A DNA stretch of 64,000 nt from Gambelia wislizenii (GCA_030847615.1 JAUMIR010000004.1:222321001-222385000); one strand, 5' to 3'. Counted from the stretch's first letter, positions 10,013 to 22,085 are shown. The notes: generated by a model from the letters alone, not told the origin. A program made the numbers and translations.

Positions 10013-12770
10013 GAAGGCAGAAAGAAAACCCTCCAAGTACCTTTTATAGTTCAGTGTGACATGGATTCAACACAAGATTGTTACAATGCCCTACACCCCT
10101 TCTCTATAACATCTCATAATTAGCAATATTAAGATGCTGCATGGGGTCTAGTAGACCAGGGTGGACCAAAAGTGAGGTCAAATGGAGCTCACTAGGACCT
10201 GAGAAAGGTGTCATGAGGCACCCAAGATAGGATTAAGCAAAGCCCCTAGTAAGCAACGCCATTAAGGTACCATGTGCTAATCCCCTCTTGGGCACCCTCA
10301 GTGATGAGCTGCACATCACAAACAAACAAGTGACCCAAACAACCCTCATCCCCAGGAAATATCTCATTACACCTTTCCTGCCCTACAATGTGAAGGTTGT
10401 CATAAACCCATCAATTCCTATCTCTCAGCTATTAACTGCAATCAGCAGAGTTTTGGTTTTCTTTGTTTAAACAGTGGGAAACCCATCTATGCTTTGTTCT
10501 AAGTGCAAATACTCCTTCGGGACATGAAATACAGTATAAATATTAGTACCCAAACAATAGCAAGATGTGCCACTGTGAACAACACTTTTCCACTCTCTCT
10601 CTGTTGGCATTCCCCCAGACCAGGCTTCAGTGTCCCCTCGGGCTTCTGCCTGAGTACTTTGCTCCCCTCTTCAGACTCGTAATTATTAACCTATTCATCT
10701 GTCCAACCTTTCTGCCTTAACCTCTTCACTATCCTTGTGTGGTTATTGCAAGCAAGTTGCGTGTGTGAATGTTTTCTGTGTTATTTTCCAATAAAAACCA
10801 TTTATTATACAAGTAATATAAAGTAAAAAGAAATGAAGTTACTTTTTACTCTTTGGGTAACAAACTGTGAACTTTCACAGGTAAATTTTATTCCCCCATC
10901 TCTAGTTTCTGCATACAGATTAAACATCTTCAGACTAAGGCACAGGAATGGCTGGCAAGAAACTGATGAGACCATCTTTCTGCTTCTGATATACATTGCA
11001 GCAGTGTTATGGTTAATGATGTACTCTGGCCGTTAAGATCGAATTGATATTATTATTATTCTGTTTTGCATATCTTTGCTTTTTTGCCACTTAACTTATC
11101 CATACCATATGCTTCAATGCAACACTTAATAAGAGATTGTGTGTTTCTGTGTGTCTGTGTGTTTATCTCTAAGTAATAGAATTTCACTCAGTATAATGTA
11201 TAGCTCAGCTTTTTATATGTACTGTGTGCTTCATTCATTATTCCTGATTAAAACAGCTTTGTTGAAAAGGCAAAATTAAACATGTCATTGAAATTATTCT
11301 TATTTAGTTTTGCTAGCCTTCATGTAACCCAGGATAACACTAATTATCTCTTTAGTGTGGTTCATGTTTCTAATGTTCTTCACATGTAAATTGTAATTTA
11401 ATTCATATGGTCATGTTGTGTTCTTTTCCTACATTCATCTAAGAGCACAAATGCAGAATTAGAATTGTCTGGAAATGAAAACTTCATGTTGCATTTCTTC
11501 TCTGAATCATCTTTGTTTTCTTTTGCTTTGTTTCTTTGTGTAACAATGGTTTAACACCCCCCCAATACAATTAAAAACATACAAAAAGTAAACATTGAAA
11601 CAGAATTAAACTACTTGTATAGTATTAAAAGAGTTCAACACATTAATAAAAGAATAAAATACAATCAAAGAGATAAAAAGCTCTTAAAACATTAGGTCTC
11701 TAAGGATATGCTTGCAACTGGTGGCTTTTGGTGTGGGCTGCAGTAGCAAATATCATGAATAGTTTTGCATTCTGCAACCTGTTGTGCCTCGTTCTGGTAA
11801 GTGTTCTTCTTCCAAGTGTCTCTAATTTACTTTACTGTTATACTGTACAGGCGCCTAGCATATCTTCACAGGACCAGTGCCTCTGTTGATCAACTGTTGT
11901 CTGAATGCATCTTGCCATGTGAGGGAGTTAGGCCACAGCATCTAACTGAGTTGAGAGGCATGGGTTGACATGTATGTGAGGAGCCAAGCCAAGAATGAAT
12001 ACAAGAAAACAAGGTAAAACTAAGGAAAGTATATATAAGACCTGGGAGGAGGGGGAATTGGTGATGCTCATTTCCCACACTTCCTCCTTTCCTTACCTCT
12101 GTCTGCATTTCTGTCTGGTTTGTGTGTGTGCATGTGTGTGTGTGCACATGTATATGTAATTCTGAATACATTTTCCAAATAGACACACTTATGGATGCAT
12201 GCCTGCTTTGACTGAACCATAGTTGTGTGCATTTTAGTAATGAATGTATTTTTTTCTGTATTTTCCAAATGCATCCATGTTGTTGGATATCATTTTTCTT
12301 TCTTTCTATGGACTGCATCTATGTAATTTATGGATTTCGTGTCATAGTTTATTTCTGGTTCCATTCACAATTCAAGAAGTGTGGAACCAGACAAATTTTG
12401 TGCTGTTGGGTTTTTTAAAAAATCTTGATAATGGCATGGTAAACCAAAGGTTTGTCTATGAAACATGACCGTGGTTGAATATTTGCAAACAGAAAGAGTC
12501 AGATGTAAAATAGTGTATCAAGTCTCAACTGCATAGAAGTACTGAATTGTATGGACAATGACTGCTTGCTGAAGAAAGAACTTTATAAAGCAGTAGGAAA
12601 TGGATTAATCTTTCCTACAGAGTAGACTGATTAATCCATTTGGGCCCACAGAGACGTCTGGTTTGCAAAGATAAAATGGTAACATACAGAGCAAGACTCA
12701 AATTTTGTTCCCCTTAGTCCCCTTCATTCAGGCATATTATAGCAAACAGTCTTCTCAGTAATTGAGACAA
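10013..12770. other. No recognised feature
   Basis: AT-rich sequence with short simple repeats only (GTGTGTGT near 12120-12145). An A-rich stretch at 11575-11690 could be an L2-like 3' tail in reverse. No ORF has recognisable domains. Confidence 0.35.
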
Positions 12771-12996
12771 TGTTGTTATGTGCCTTCAAGTCACCTCTGA
12801 CTTATGGTGACCCTATCAGGTTTTTCTTGGCCAATATTTGTTCAGAGGGGGGTTGCCATTGCCCTCCTCTGAAGCTTAGATGGTGTAACTCACCCAAGGT
12901 TACACAGTGGAGTTTTCATAGCCAAGAGGGGATTTAAACCCTGGCCTCCAGAATCATAGTCCAATGCTCAAACCACTACACCATACTGGTTTTCAG
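12771..12996 (-). mobile_element. Sauria-type SINE, near full length
   Basis: Read on the minus strand, a tRNA-like head comes first: ACCAGTATGGTGTAGTGGTT (A-box region), then a B-box-like GGGTTTAAATCC. A central block follows (AACCTTGGGTGAGTTACACC), then a Bov-B-like tail with AAGTCAGAGGTGACTTGAAG and CACATAACAACA. The family is known to combine a tRNA head with a Bov-B-derived tail and would be transcribed by RNA polymerase III; the boxes are degraded. Confidence 0.85.
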
Positions 12997-14880
12997 CTGA
13001 GACAGGTTTTAAATTATAGGTAATAGGACTGTTAATTCCTGCTGAATTTTTTTAAAAAAACCCACCGCCTTCTGTCATGACTTCACCACTTTGATTCTGT
13101 GATCAATCATTTATAATAAGGAAAGATTCATGGCACAAAACTTACAAAGCACTGATGTGGACTACCTGGTGAGGTGCTCTGCAAAAGAAGTTTTAAAACA
13201 TGAACATCTTCTTTAGTCTGCGACCCTTAAGAGTTCATGGGACTCTTTTTCTGTCAAGTTTATCTTTTAAAAATGTGCACATTTCTGTTATCACAGTTTC
13301 ATCTACCTCCATGAATACCGGTTCCTTCAAAATTTTAAAATTCATAATTGCATCTTAGAATAGCAAAGCAACTAATTTGAAGGAGCTATCCAAGGTGCTA
13401 AATCTAATTGGAGGCTGTAGTTCCACAGTTCTTTTAAAATACAAAGGACAAAGGAGTGGATTCACTTACATGGAAGCCACCAGTGGATTTTTTTTTTATT
13501 TTTTATTTTAAGATTTAGGTATTCAGGCTCATTGCTTTCATGAGTCTAGCATTCTGTTGGATGTGCCTGCTCATTCAATGTAATTTGAAACTAATGAAGA
13601 TGAGTCAGCTTGGAAGCAAATAACTACTTACAGGACAAATGAAGCTTTCTTGTGAACAAAAGATGAGATAAAATACACTCAGGTTTTGTCAAAATTAATG
13701 CTTATATTGCTAGGAGTATTCTTCTTCATTTCGACTGGATTCCTAGATAGAGTTGTACCAAATAGTATCATTCCATTAGTTTCTACTTAAGGAGTTAATC
13801 AGTCATTGGGATCCACATTTCCTTCTCAGGCCGCTCATCATGCCAAAGGTCAAACAATTCAAAAGAATCCTTTGACTCTAAGTGTAGCATTTTCAGGGAT
13901 AAAGTAAAAAATTGAGTTCCACAACCCCCTTGCTACCAGTACAATGTGAAGCTCAGAATGTTAAAGCAATACCATTGGGTGTCCAAGTACATAGGCATTA
14001 AAACAACAGAAGGCACTGTGGAAGACACTGTTCCACTTTCATGTATTCAATTTGTCCACTCATTCCCTGCATTATAAGATTTTGTGTGGGCAAGGACTGT
14101 GAGAGCTCATTAAAATCAATATTGATTTATTGCTCTCTAGTGGCCATCTGGGGTCATATGCATGAGTTCTAATACAGTTACCCACAACCACAGGAATCAA
14201 TACATGTAAGCAAATGCAACTTAATATAAATGTTGCAGTGATGATGGTGACACCGCAATGAATTCTTCTGTTTCAAAATGTAGGGAAGAGAATTTCAAAA
14301 ATGTGTACTGATTTGAGTGCCTGCTATTTGAACTCCAACTTAGGTGTCATTAAGAAGAAACGTCCATATCATCTGAGGTTTAAAGGGTTAGGATTAGGGC
14401 TGGGAAGACTACGGTTGAAATTTGAGTTGGAACCTTATTTTTGAAAGTAACACACATAGTTAAAGTTCTAGCCCTGGTCCAAATAGTGAGTTATAGATGT
14501 AGTTACAATTATTTGAAAGCAACTATTTTTTTCATTCCCCAACAAAACTAAAAGTTATCTTTAGTTGTCTTTTTGTTTTTAAAAAATCTGAATGCAATTT
14601 GCTGCTAGCCTATGGTGCAAACCATGCTCTCCTCCCATCCACTTCTTTGTTATTTAAACACCAAGCATACAGCAGGAGGCAGTAGCATGGAGTATCACAC
14701 AAACCAGCATTTGAACCATGGGGTATTCCTTCTCCACCATTTAAGCAGATCATACACCTCCAGAACTTAGAGTTATAACATAAAGGAGTGGAAGTATCTC
14801 TTGTTACGAAACAAAATTACAATGTAGCATTATTTCACCTTAGTTACGCTAACAGGAATTAATTACAAGTAATTTATTAC
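12997..14880. other. No recognised feature; partly complex, repeat-poor sequence
   Basis: I see no gene and no TE boundary. The part around 13540-13830 is complex, non-repetitive sequence. Whether it is conserved cannot be judged here. Confidence 0.3.
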
Positions 14881-14929
14881 TTTTGACTATTTACTTTCAA
14901 GCTCTCGCACAAACTCCCTTACAACTGCC

Positions 14930-15300
14930 AGCTCTTTGCCTGAATTTAGTAGGGATGAGGTGGAAGTTTGGTTTTCATTTTAAGAGAAATTTATCTAATT
15001 TGCATTTCTTGAGCCAAAATGGAAATCAAAAACACTGTTGTATTTTAGTATTGGTATTTTTCAAAATTTGTGATGTTTTAAAGGTATACAAAAACGTGTA
15101 TGCTAGCAGAAAGTGTATGCAAAAATGAATAAATTGGTGAAAATAACATACATGAAAACATTTTATTTGAGATAATGGCTTGTAATACTGTATATTGTAT
15201 ATTGTAATATTGAGAAAAAAGAGGATAAAATTTGGTATTAGGAGACGTGTACATGAAAATGTGTACAAATTCTTGTAGTCCCAAGAAGTAATTGTCCAAA
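14930..15300. repeat. AT-rich dispersed repeat, related to 42190-42510
   Basis: Strings such as GTATACAAAAACGTGTATGC, TGTATGCAAAAATGAATAAA and ACATGAAAATGTGTACAAAT resemble GCATACAAAAATATGTACAT and TGCATACAAAAATGCATG in the later region. The overlapping ORFs are hydrophobic or low-complexity by-products. Confidence 0.45.
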
Positions 15301-15397
15301 GCTCTGTGGCACACTGGGTTGTACGTTGTTCTAATCTTAACTCCCTTACCTACTACTTTTGAAGTCTATGGAAAAGACTATTTGGTTAAAATTGGGG

Positions 15398-15486
15398 ATA
15401 CCTTCATTGTTGTTTATTGCTGTCAAGTTTGCTATGGTTTATGGCAACCCAATGAATGAAAGACCTCCAAGAGATCCTGCCTTAGA
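15398..15486 (-). mobile_element. Bov-B-like LINE fragment, part 1
   Basis: Minus-strand sequence resembling Bov-B-derived text: complement of TTATGGCAACCCAATGAATG and GAAAGACCTCCAAGAGATCC. What looks like the continuation resumes at about 15900, so an insertion appears to split the fragment. Confidence 0.5.
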
Positions 15487-15529
15487 TCCTACACAGTACA
15501 CAGATGTATTTATGAACACATAGTTACGT

Positions 15530-15830
15530 ATTGTCTCCTGACCTGATTCCACAAACCTACTGTAACAGCAAGCACCTGCACCAAGCAATGGTGGACTGTT
15601 CTGCTAGTGATCATTGCACAGCTAGATGAAGTTTTCAGCTCCCTCCTGCCAGTGATCTGCAGTGGGATGGGGAGTTGCATCAGGGGTCCTGCTTCTGATT
15701 GTTGTGCCAAGATCGCTGGAGGGAGGGAGATAGAAATGTCACCCTGCTGCACCCTACTAACCAGCAGAACATACCACTGTTGTTCAGTCTAGCTGCTAGC
15801 TGTTAAAGTAGATTTTGGGGAGCATTTGTG
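15530..15830. mobile_element. Dispersed non-coding element family G, copy inside Bov-B fragment
   Basis: Shares TCCTGCTTCTGATTGTTGTG, AGATCGCTGGAGG and CTGCTAGCTGTTAAAGTAG with copies near 29706-29975, 45915-46125 and 53198-53495. Boundaries are approximate and there is no coding capacity. Confidence 0.5.
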
Positions 15831-15899
15831 ATTGTGGTGAATACTGAAGAGTTATTCAGTTATTCATGTAAGTCTAGCTTACACATTCCTAACTATTCA

Positions 15900-16022
15900 A
15901 CAGGATGTCAGCCCTTATTATTAACAGTCTTGCTCAGATCTTGCAAATTCAGAGCCATGGTTTTCTTGATTAAGTGAATCTACCTTAATTGTAGTCTTCC
16001 ACTTTTCCTACTGCCTTCAACT
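15900..16022 (-). mobile_element. Bov-B-like LINE fragment, part 2
   Basis: AACAGTCTTGCTCAGATCTT, GCCATGGTTTTCTTGATTAA and CTTCCACTTTTCCTACTGCC read as the continuation of the fragment at 15398-15486. Together they indicate one old fragment interrupted by the family G element. Confidence 0.45.
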
Positions 16023-16024
16023 TT

Positions 16025-16047
16025 ATGTGTGTGTGTGTGTGTGTGTG
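16025..16047. repeat. (TG)n microsatellite
   Basis: About eleven TG units directly abutting the tail of a reverse-oriented SINE. Confidence 0.85.
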
Positions 16048-16262
16048 CCTTCAAGTCGCCTGTTGACTTATAATGACCTCATGAATTTTGTAGGATTTTC
16101 TTAGGCCAGGAATACTCAGAGGTGGCTTTGCAAGTCCCTTCCTCTGGAATATAGCCCAAAGCACCTGGTATTCATTGATGGTCTCCCATCTGAGTACTGA
16201 ACCTGCTTGAGGGCTGACCCTGCTCAGCTTCAAGGTCAGACAGGGTCTGGTTTATCTAGTAT
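16048..16262 (-). mobile_element. 5S-rRNA-headed SINE with Bov-B-like tail
   Basis: On the minus strand the head reads ACCCTGTCTGACCTTGAAGC, TGAGCAGGGTCAG, TCAGTACTCAGATGGGAGAC and AATACCAGGTGCTTTGGGCT. This is the order and spacing of the last two thirds of eukaryotic 5S rRNA, including its internal control region. The tail (TAAGTCAACAGGCGACTTGA, AGGCACAC) matches the Bov-B-type tail of the tRNA-headed SINEs. A 5S-Sauria SINE class has been described in lizards. It is not a functional 5S gene. Confidence 0.8.
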
Positions 16263-17500
16263 TAATATTTTCTAAGTATGATAATTTCAGTTTAGTCATT
16301 TTGGCTTTTAGGGACAATTCAGAGATAGCTATGAGATGACTGATGAATTTATTAAAGGTCCACCACACTCACTAATAATTTAAACCTTGAAAAATATTGT
16401 GGCTGCTAGGAAAGTTGTGCAGGTATAGTTTTACTCATGTTTGATATGAAATTGTTATAATTTGTATTGCAGCTCTGTTTTTATTGCTGTGTGACTGCCA
16501 TTGTCCTCACTGTCCTCACAGAAGTAGACCCGTTGAATCAATTGGATTTATCTATGTATCTATATGTATCTATTCAGCCATTCATTCAATGGCTCTAATC
16601 TATTAGAATCTCACCAATAGGATTCTGAGCATAGACAAATACTAAGAGACAGTTAACTTCTGAAGCTATCTGGGCCAAAGAAAAGGGATATGCTATTGCT
16701 AATCCTTGCTAACTCTTTATGCCATGTAGGGCATTTGTATCTCTTTATGAAATAGGAACTTAAAATCACACTGTCAAACACATCATGATGACATAAGAAC
16801 TGTCCAAAACAATTTTCAATAATTGATTTGCTGTTTAATTGAACATCATGACTGACTAACATAGCTCATTACTTTACTCATTACTTAATTATTGAAGAAA
16901 GTAGGACAAGTCAATAAAATGGAAAGCTGTAAATTCCAATACTAATTAGCACCATTTCCTTAGAGACATATTTTAAGGGCAGATTGGCTACCTGAATGTC
17001 CTAGGACCTTGTAGATGAAAGAAAAGGGTAGATGTGTCATAAATCTAGGTTATATAGGCAAGAGAGTCTAGCAGAAAAGCAAATGTGTGGCAAGCTACTG
17101 CCAAACAGATAGTGGCAGCTGAGCAAAACTGGAAACATTCTTGTCCAATTAACATTCTCAAATGGTTGAATCATTCTTGATCTCTTCTTGAGTGGAAGAA
17201 GCATTCTTAGTTAATTAACCATTCCTGAAAAACACAATAATGCTTGGATTGAGATGTATGTGTGTCCAATTCAATTTGTGGAATCAGATTTTTCCACCCA
17301 CCATTTTGTCCCATAAGAGCCTGGGGGGGGGAGTAGAATTCCCCCAGATCAGCTGCAGAGACTTTCTGCTAAATCAATCCTTATGCTGATGGCAGGATGA
17401 ACTTAGATCTGTTGTACACAACAGGTTTCCATGGAAGTCATTTCCATTGAGTTCAGTGAGCTTATTGTCAGGTTTATGGATATGCATTTACATCTTGTGA
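16263..17500. other. No recognised feature
   Basis: AT-rich unassigned sequence. Confidence 0.35.
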
Positions 17501-17504
17501 CCCA

Positions 17505-17591
17505 CTCACACTATACAGTTATAGGACAATATTCTACTTTAACTGTCATGGCAACATCCTATGGAATCCTAGGATTTCTAGTTTAGGGAGT
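17505..17591. repeat. Fold-back MITE family F1, left arm
   Basis: TTCTACTTTAACTGTCATGG and CCTATGGAATCCTAGGATTT correspond to the left arm of the 2405-2650 element. It stops where an LTR-like TGTCATGCCCTGC begins. Confidence 0.55.
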
Positions 17592-18100
17592 GTCATGCCC
17601 TGCCTCTTAGAGGACAGTGAAGAGGAATCTGAAAGCTGGGATAGCATGCCTGAGCTACAGCAGAGTGAGCAGCAGCTGCCACATGCTTAGGAACAGAGTG
17701 TCCAACAAGTCTCTGAGGGACAGAATGCCCAGCAGGCTCACTCATCTGAGCAACTGAATATTCCACAGCCTCAAACCCCAGAAGAACCAGAGACACAGAC
17801 TTACCTGGCTTTACTCAACATCGACAAGAAAAGGAATTTCTCCAACAAACAGGACAGTTAAATAGGAAGCAGGAAGCAATCAGACAACACCCGTGAGACT
17901 TAGCTTTATCATAGATCACCAGCACCTCCTCCAGAAGAGCATGGCTGACAATTGACCTGTTGTAGTGAAAGCCATGCTGGATTGTGCTTCTTGACTACCT
18001 GGCTGCTATCTCAGATTTCTTGGACCTTGCCTTTGTTTTTGGATTGCCCCTCAGATTGTTTCAACTGATTTATTGGGTCTCTGAAGCTTGCCCAAGAAAT
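17592..18100 (+). mobile_element. Possible LTR-retrotransposon LTR fragment
   Basis: Begins TGTCATGCCCTGC, the same 13 bases that begin the minus-strand LTR-like piece at 28748. The composition (CAG/GAG-rich 5' part, T-rich end) resembles vertebrate Gypsy-type LTRs. No matching second LTR or primer-binding site was found, so this is tentative. Confidence 0.35.
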
Positions 18101-18127
18101 ATAGGGCAGGGAGGCGTATTGGAGAGG

Positions 18128-18208
18128 CTGTATGGTATCGTGGGTTGATCATTGGAGTAGAACTCTGGGAGATCAGGGTTAGAAACCTTACTCAGCCACT
18201 GGGTGTCA
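18128..18208 (+). mobile_element. tRNA-derived SINE head
   Basis: GAGGCTGTATGGTATCGTGG, GGAGATCAGGGTTAGAAACC and CTCAGCCACTGGGTG match the head of the Sauria-type SINEs. The body is cut off at about 18208, where LTR-like sequence starts. Confidence 0.55.
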
Positions 18209-19200
18209 GGATCAGTTCCTAAAAGCAACCTCCCTGCCAAGAGTTCTGTTTGTATCAAATATTGTGTGCTTTCATGTCTGACCAGTTGATGTTTGGCATT
18301 CTTTTACACTGTAACAAGTTGGTGTGCTGAAAAGAGACAAGGAAGGATGGTGTTTGACTGGGAAGTCGGCTGGATGGCCTTGCACCTGCAGGGGCTGTAA
18401 GAAACTTTAGGAGTACAGACTGGGTGAGAATGGAGACTGTGGATGATGAGTGGCCAATGGGGAAAATGCCCACCAGATTTGGCTGGTTGTAAATACTTTT
18501 TATTTTACTGTGCTTTTCCTATTAGCTTCACTCAAAGCAACAATTTTGTGTAGTTCACTCTTTAGGCTACTATAGCAATAAAGCTTTCTATTTCATCTCT
18601 GAAGCTGCTGGTTACTGAATCTGAACAAGCTAATACATGCCTGTTTGCTTTGAATTCCAAAAATTAACTATAGTCCTGTTCACCATGCCTGGAAGGTCTG
18701 GGGTCAGTGTCTCACAGATGAAATTGCTGAGCTTGATTGGAGCATGGACCATGAGTAGATGTTGCAACTTTAGTTGATAACGTTGTAGCCCGCAGCAAGT
18801 TGGGCAGGACAGCGACCTGGTACAACTTGATGGGGGAGAAGCCTCACTGGTCCTTAGGGCAAGCAGACGCCTATGCACTGGAAAGGGGTAACTGCTGGAG
18901 TAGATGAGCATAGCAGAGACAAGAGTGAAAAGTTGATAAAGGCCCTATGTGAGGAGAGCCTCTGACAGAGGCAGGAGGTGAGGGACCTCCACACAGACCT
19001 CCAACAATTGATGCTAGAGCAACAGCAATGAGACACTGAAATGGGTACGGGTGATGAGATCATAGGTGCTTTGAGTACCAGCACTTCCCCCCGTCTTGAC
19101 CAGGAGCCATGCCTAGGAAGCAAGGGTGACACAGGAGGTGGTGCTCCCTGTGACACTGCCACCAAATCTGTGACTATTCACAACAACCAGGTGGTTGAGG
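18209..19200 (+). mobile_element. Degraded LTR retrotransposon: LTR-like piece and gag-like remnant
   Basis: A segment starting TGTCAGGATC and carrying AATAAAGC near 18578 has the look of an LTR. Downstream, about 18868-19020 encodes a helical, Gln/Glu/Arg-rich peptide (SEKLIKALCEESLRQRQEV, RDLHTDLQQLMLEQQQ) like the N-terminus of Gypsy gag proteins. Stops break the frame. This may belong with the RNase H fragment at 20614. Inference only. Confidence 0.35.
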
Positions 19201-19712
19201 ACAGATTTCAAAGCGCCAGCCCCACTTTACCTGAGGGTTCAGCCTGGCTGCCTCTTTACCCTCTGTTCCTCCCACCTTTCCTTATAAGGTTCCCTTAGTT
19301 CACTCTTTCGAACCAAGGTTATACCTTTAAACCTTAATGTGCAGATAGTGTAATATGGTCACTCCCCCTCCCTCCCCCCCCACCATCACCAACCGCGCAG
19401 AATTGAATCTGTGGTTGGTGAAGCAGCGAATATGGGAGTGTTACTGTATACTTTTACATAGCACAAATATCCTATTACCTGAATACCTTATATACTCACA
19501 CGCTAACACGTTCCTATCTTGTTATACAGTCTTTACATCACATACGTTACCTTTATATTCACACAATAATATATTCCTATTTCTCTATACAGGCTTTACT
19601 ATGCAGATTTCTATACCACTATATAGCACATTAGGTTTATATACCACCATCCCCTTAAATATCCAATAGACACATTAATCATACATTAATCACACTCCAT
19701 TAATAAAAATCC

Positions 19713-19756
19713 ATGTGTGTGTGTGTGTGGGTGAGAGAGAGAGAGAGAGAGAGAGA
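19713..19756. repeat. (TG)n(AG)n compound microsatellite
   Basis: GTGTGTGTGTGTG is followed by a run of about twelve AG units. Confidence 0.9.
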
Positions 19757-19806
19757 ATGTGTGTATATTAGAGACCTTATACTTTTATTTCCTATACACT
19801 CTGTCT

Positions 19807-20608
19807 TTATCCTTCTCCTTGTCTGGAGAATGTGTCAGCAACCATATTTCCTTGGTCCTGCTTTGGCATATAATTCACATTAAACTCATCCAACAACAAA
19901 TTCCCATTTGTAAATATAACATTATTACCCTCGTGTATGTCTGGTCTTTCATCTCCCATTTCATACACTGCATAACACCATATATTCTCCTGTTTACCAT
20001 ATGGCTTTAACATAGCATGTATTACTTTTCTACCATCATACTTCTCCATTTCAGTCCCATCATTAACACCATTAAGCCATGCAACAATTTTAACAGGTCC
20101 TTCTTCTGTCTTTTTCTGCTTTACTAGTTGGTTGCTTTGCTCTGGTCTCTGTGCAGTTCTGATTATGTTCTGCCAGCTATGATATTTCTTTCGCTTCAGC
20201 ATTTACTGTAGCAGTCTTTTCCGCATCCCTTTTAACAGTAAATTCATGGTTAAACTATTCTGGATTCTCTAGATCCTTTCTTTCCTTGTCTTGGTTACTC
20301 TCCTCTATCTTCAAGATTTCAGTTTCTGGGCTCCACTGATGACTCATCCTGAGATGAACCAAGTGCTCTTGAACTTGCATCCCAGAAGTACTGATTACTA
20401 ATCTGTTATCAAGGACTACACTGTCACTCAGGATTTCTCTAATTAAGTTGCAGTCCACTCCAAGCTTATCAGAATATTCAACAGGGTTTTCCTCATGCTG
20501 GTTTATAATGTACAAAGGACCTTTCACTATGTATGAAGTCTCTGCAACAGTTTTTGAATCTTTATCCTTCAGAGTTGAATGTTTATCCTTCACAGAGTTC
20601 TGTACCAT
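19807..20608 (-). pseudogene. Unrecognised antisense coding remnant in two overlapping frames
   Basis: Two minus-strand ORFs of 117 and 131 codons (20608-20255 and 20202-19807) lie end to end in different frames. They have normal, protein-like composition: charged and helical in the first, mixed with Trp, Tyr and Cys in the second (for example GRKVIHAMLKPYGKQENIW and NVIFTNGNLLLDEFNVNY). The second ends in MVADTFSRQGEG, reminiscent of the V-x-ADALSR sequence after Gypsy RNase H domains, but the rest does not look like RNase H. I do not recognise the family. The frame break suggests a decayed element gene rather than a host gene. Confidence 0.4.
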
Positions 20609-20613
20609 TTTTT

Positions 20614-20775
20614 CCAGAATGACAAAGAGGGAAATCTAAGACCCTGCACTTACCTGTCTAAAAAGTTTTTGAACATGGAAAGAGTTTGGGCTATTTGGGA
20701 AAAAGAGAATTTAAAAAGTTTTGGAGACATGGCAACACTTTCTAGAAAGGGCAACCCATCCATTTGAAGTGAAAA
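20614..20775 (+). pseudogene. Gypsy-type LTR retrotransposon RNase H fragment
   Basis: The translation QNDKEGNLRPCTYLSKKF, then ERVWAIWEKENLKSF, matches the start of Gypsy RNase H domains (typically GNLHPCAYLSKKFSPTERNW-like). After GD the frame shifts, and the next frame gives WQHFLERATHPFEV, the expected continuation. Only about 50 residues remain, and the catalytic core is incomplete. Confidence 0.8.
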
Positions 20776-21032
20776 CTTAGCCCGAAGCAAGTGAGGTGGG
20801 CTAAGTTAGTTGTTAAATTTATAGAAATAGATTTCTATAAGTTCTTCTATACATTAAGTTTCTGCCTGGTGTTTTTTGTTTGTATGTGTGTGTTTTTTGC
20901 CATATGTCCTTTTGAGACTACTGCAGCATGATAGCCAGAGGGTGGAGACCATTGACACAGTCTTCAACCCAAAACAGTTGGGGCTGGTGGTAGAGTGAAC
21001 GGATCTCTGAAATTACGATAAATTGTTTCTTT

Positions 21033-21205
21033 GTTGTTGTGTGCCTTCAAGTCATTTCTGACTTATGCTGACCCTAAGACGAACCTATCGCAGGGTTTTC
21101 TTGACAAGATTTGTTTACAGAGGAGTTGCCCTTGCCTTCCCCTGAGGCTGAGAAAGTAAGATTTGCCCAAGGTGAGTTCCATAGCTGAGTGGTCTCAAAT
21201 AAAAC
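21033..21205 (-). mobile_element. Sauria-type SINE, head truncated
   Basis: Tail TTGTTGTGTGCCTTCAAGTC, then ACTTATGCTGACCCTAAGAC and CTTGCCTTCCCCTGAGGCTG, in the order of the family. It ends near a GTTCCATAGCTGAG segment, without the tRNA-like B box. Confidence 0.8.
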
Positions 21206-22085
21206 AGCCTTGCATTTCTGAGTATTAACCCCAGTACTGCTGACTACTGGGTATGAGGAAGCTTTTCCCAGCTTTCTTCCTGAGATCCCTTTAAGCTGGA
21301 GAAGGTTGGGAAGGGAATGGATCCTTTCCACATGCAAAGTACTGTGATATGCTTTCCCACATTGCTGTGGTCCCTCCACACCTCATGAATAGTCTGCATT
21401 TATGGTCCTCATTAGGCCGTCATTCTGTCCCACTGCTGGCACATGACCCCCCAGTATCCCTGTCTGGAGCGAGACCAATGGGTTTGTGGCCTTTATGCTG
21501 AAATCTCAAATGTAGAGCAGTTCTTCTATCTTCGCACATTTACTTCTGAGGTAATCCCATTGACTTTACTATAGTTGCTTCAGTGTAAGGGCCTAAAGCA
21601 ATCTTTCCAAATTCTATAACCCCCTGGTCCTGTGGACTTCAACTCTCAACAGCCCCGGCAAGCAGCCAAGAGTAAGGAATTCTGGAAGTTGTAGTTCAAA
21701 ATATCTGAATGGCATAAGTTTGTTTATAATATATATACACTGCTTAGTATAATAAAATCACTAAGCAGATTACAAAGTACACACACAGAGAGAGAAAATA
21801 AATAGCAAAATATAGCAATAGCAGTGAAAATAATAAAGCATAGAGATGTCATATGAGCTGGGCAAAGCCAGTGCAAACAAATGCATTTGGAATTCATCAT
21901 AGTTTCTGCAAATCAAACTGCATATAAGAGGTTGTGCCAGGGGGAGGGCAGCACTAAGGCGGCCCATTTTTATGACATTAATTGGCAAGACTCTATTGGT
22001 CATGGAACATCCAATGAGGTTTTCTCTGATGATCCAAAAGGCTAATGGGATGCATAGGCTGCTAGGTTGGAGAAGGCTAGTCTAA

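Noticed and set aside
11890..12318. 142-codon minus-strand ORF with a His/Thr-rich middle
   Set aside because: The middle is a (TG)n microsatellite; no recognisable domain.
12900..12996. A functional tRNA gene on the minus strand
   Set aside because: Box A and box B are recognisable, but the cloverleaf is eroded and the sequence continues into a SINE body.
16143..16262. A functional 5S rRNA gene
   Set aside because: The 5' third is missing, it is diverged, it lacks a terminator at the expected place, and it is fused to a SINE tail.
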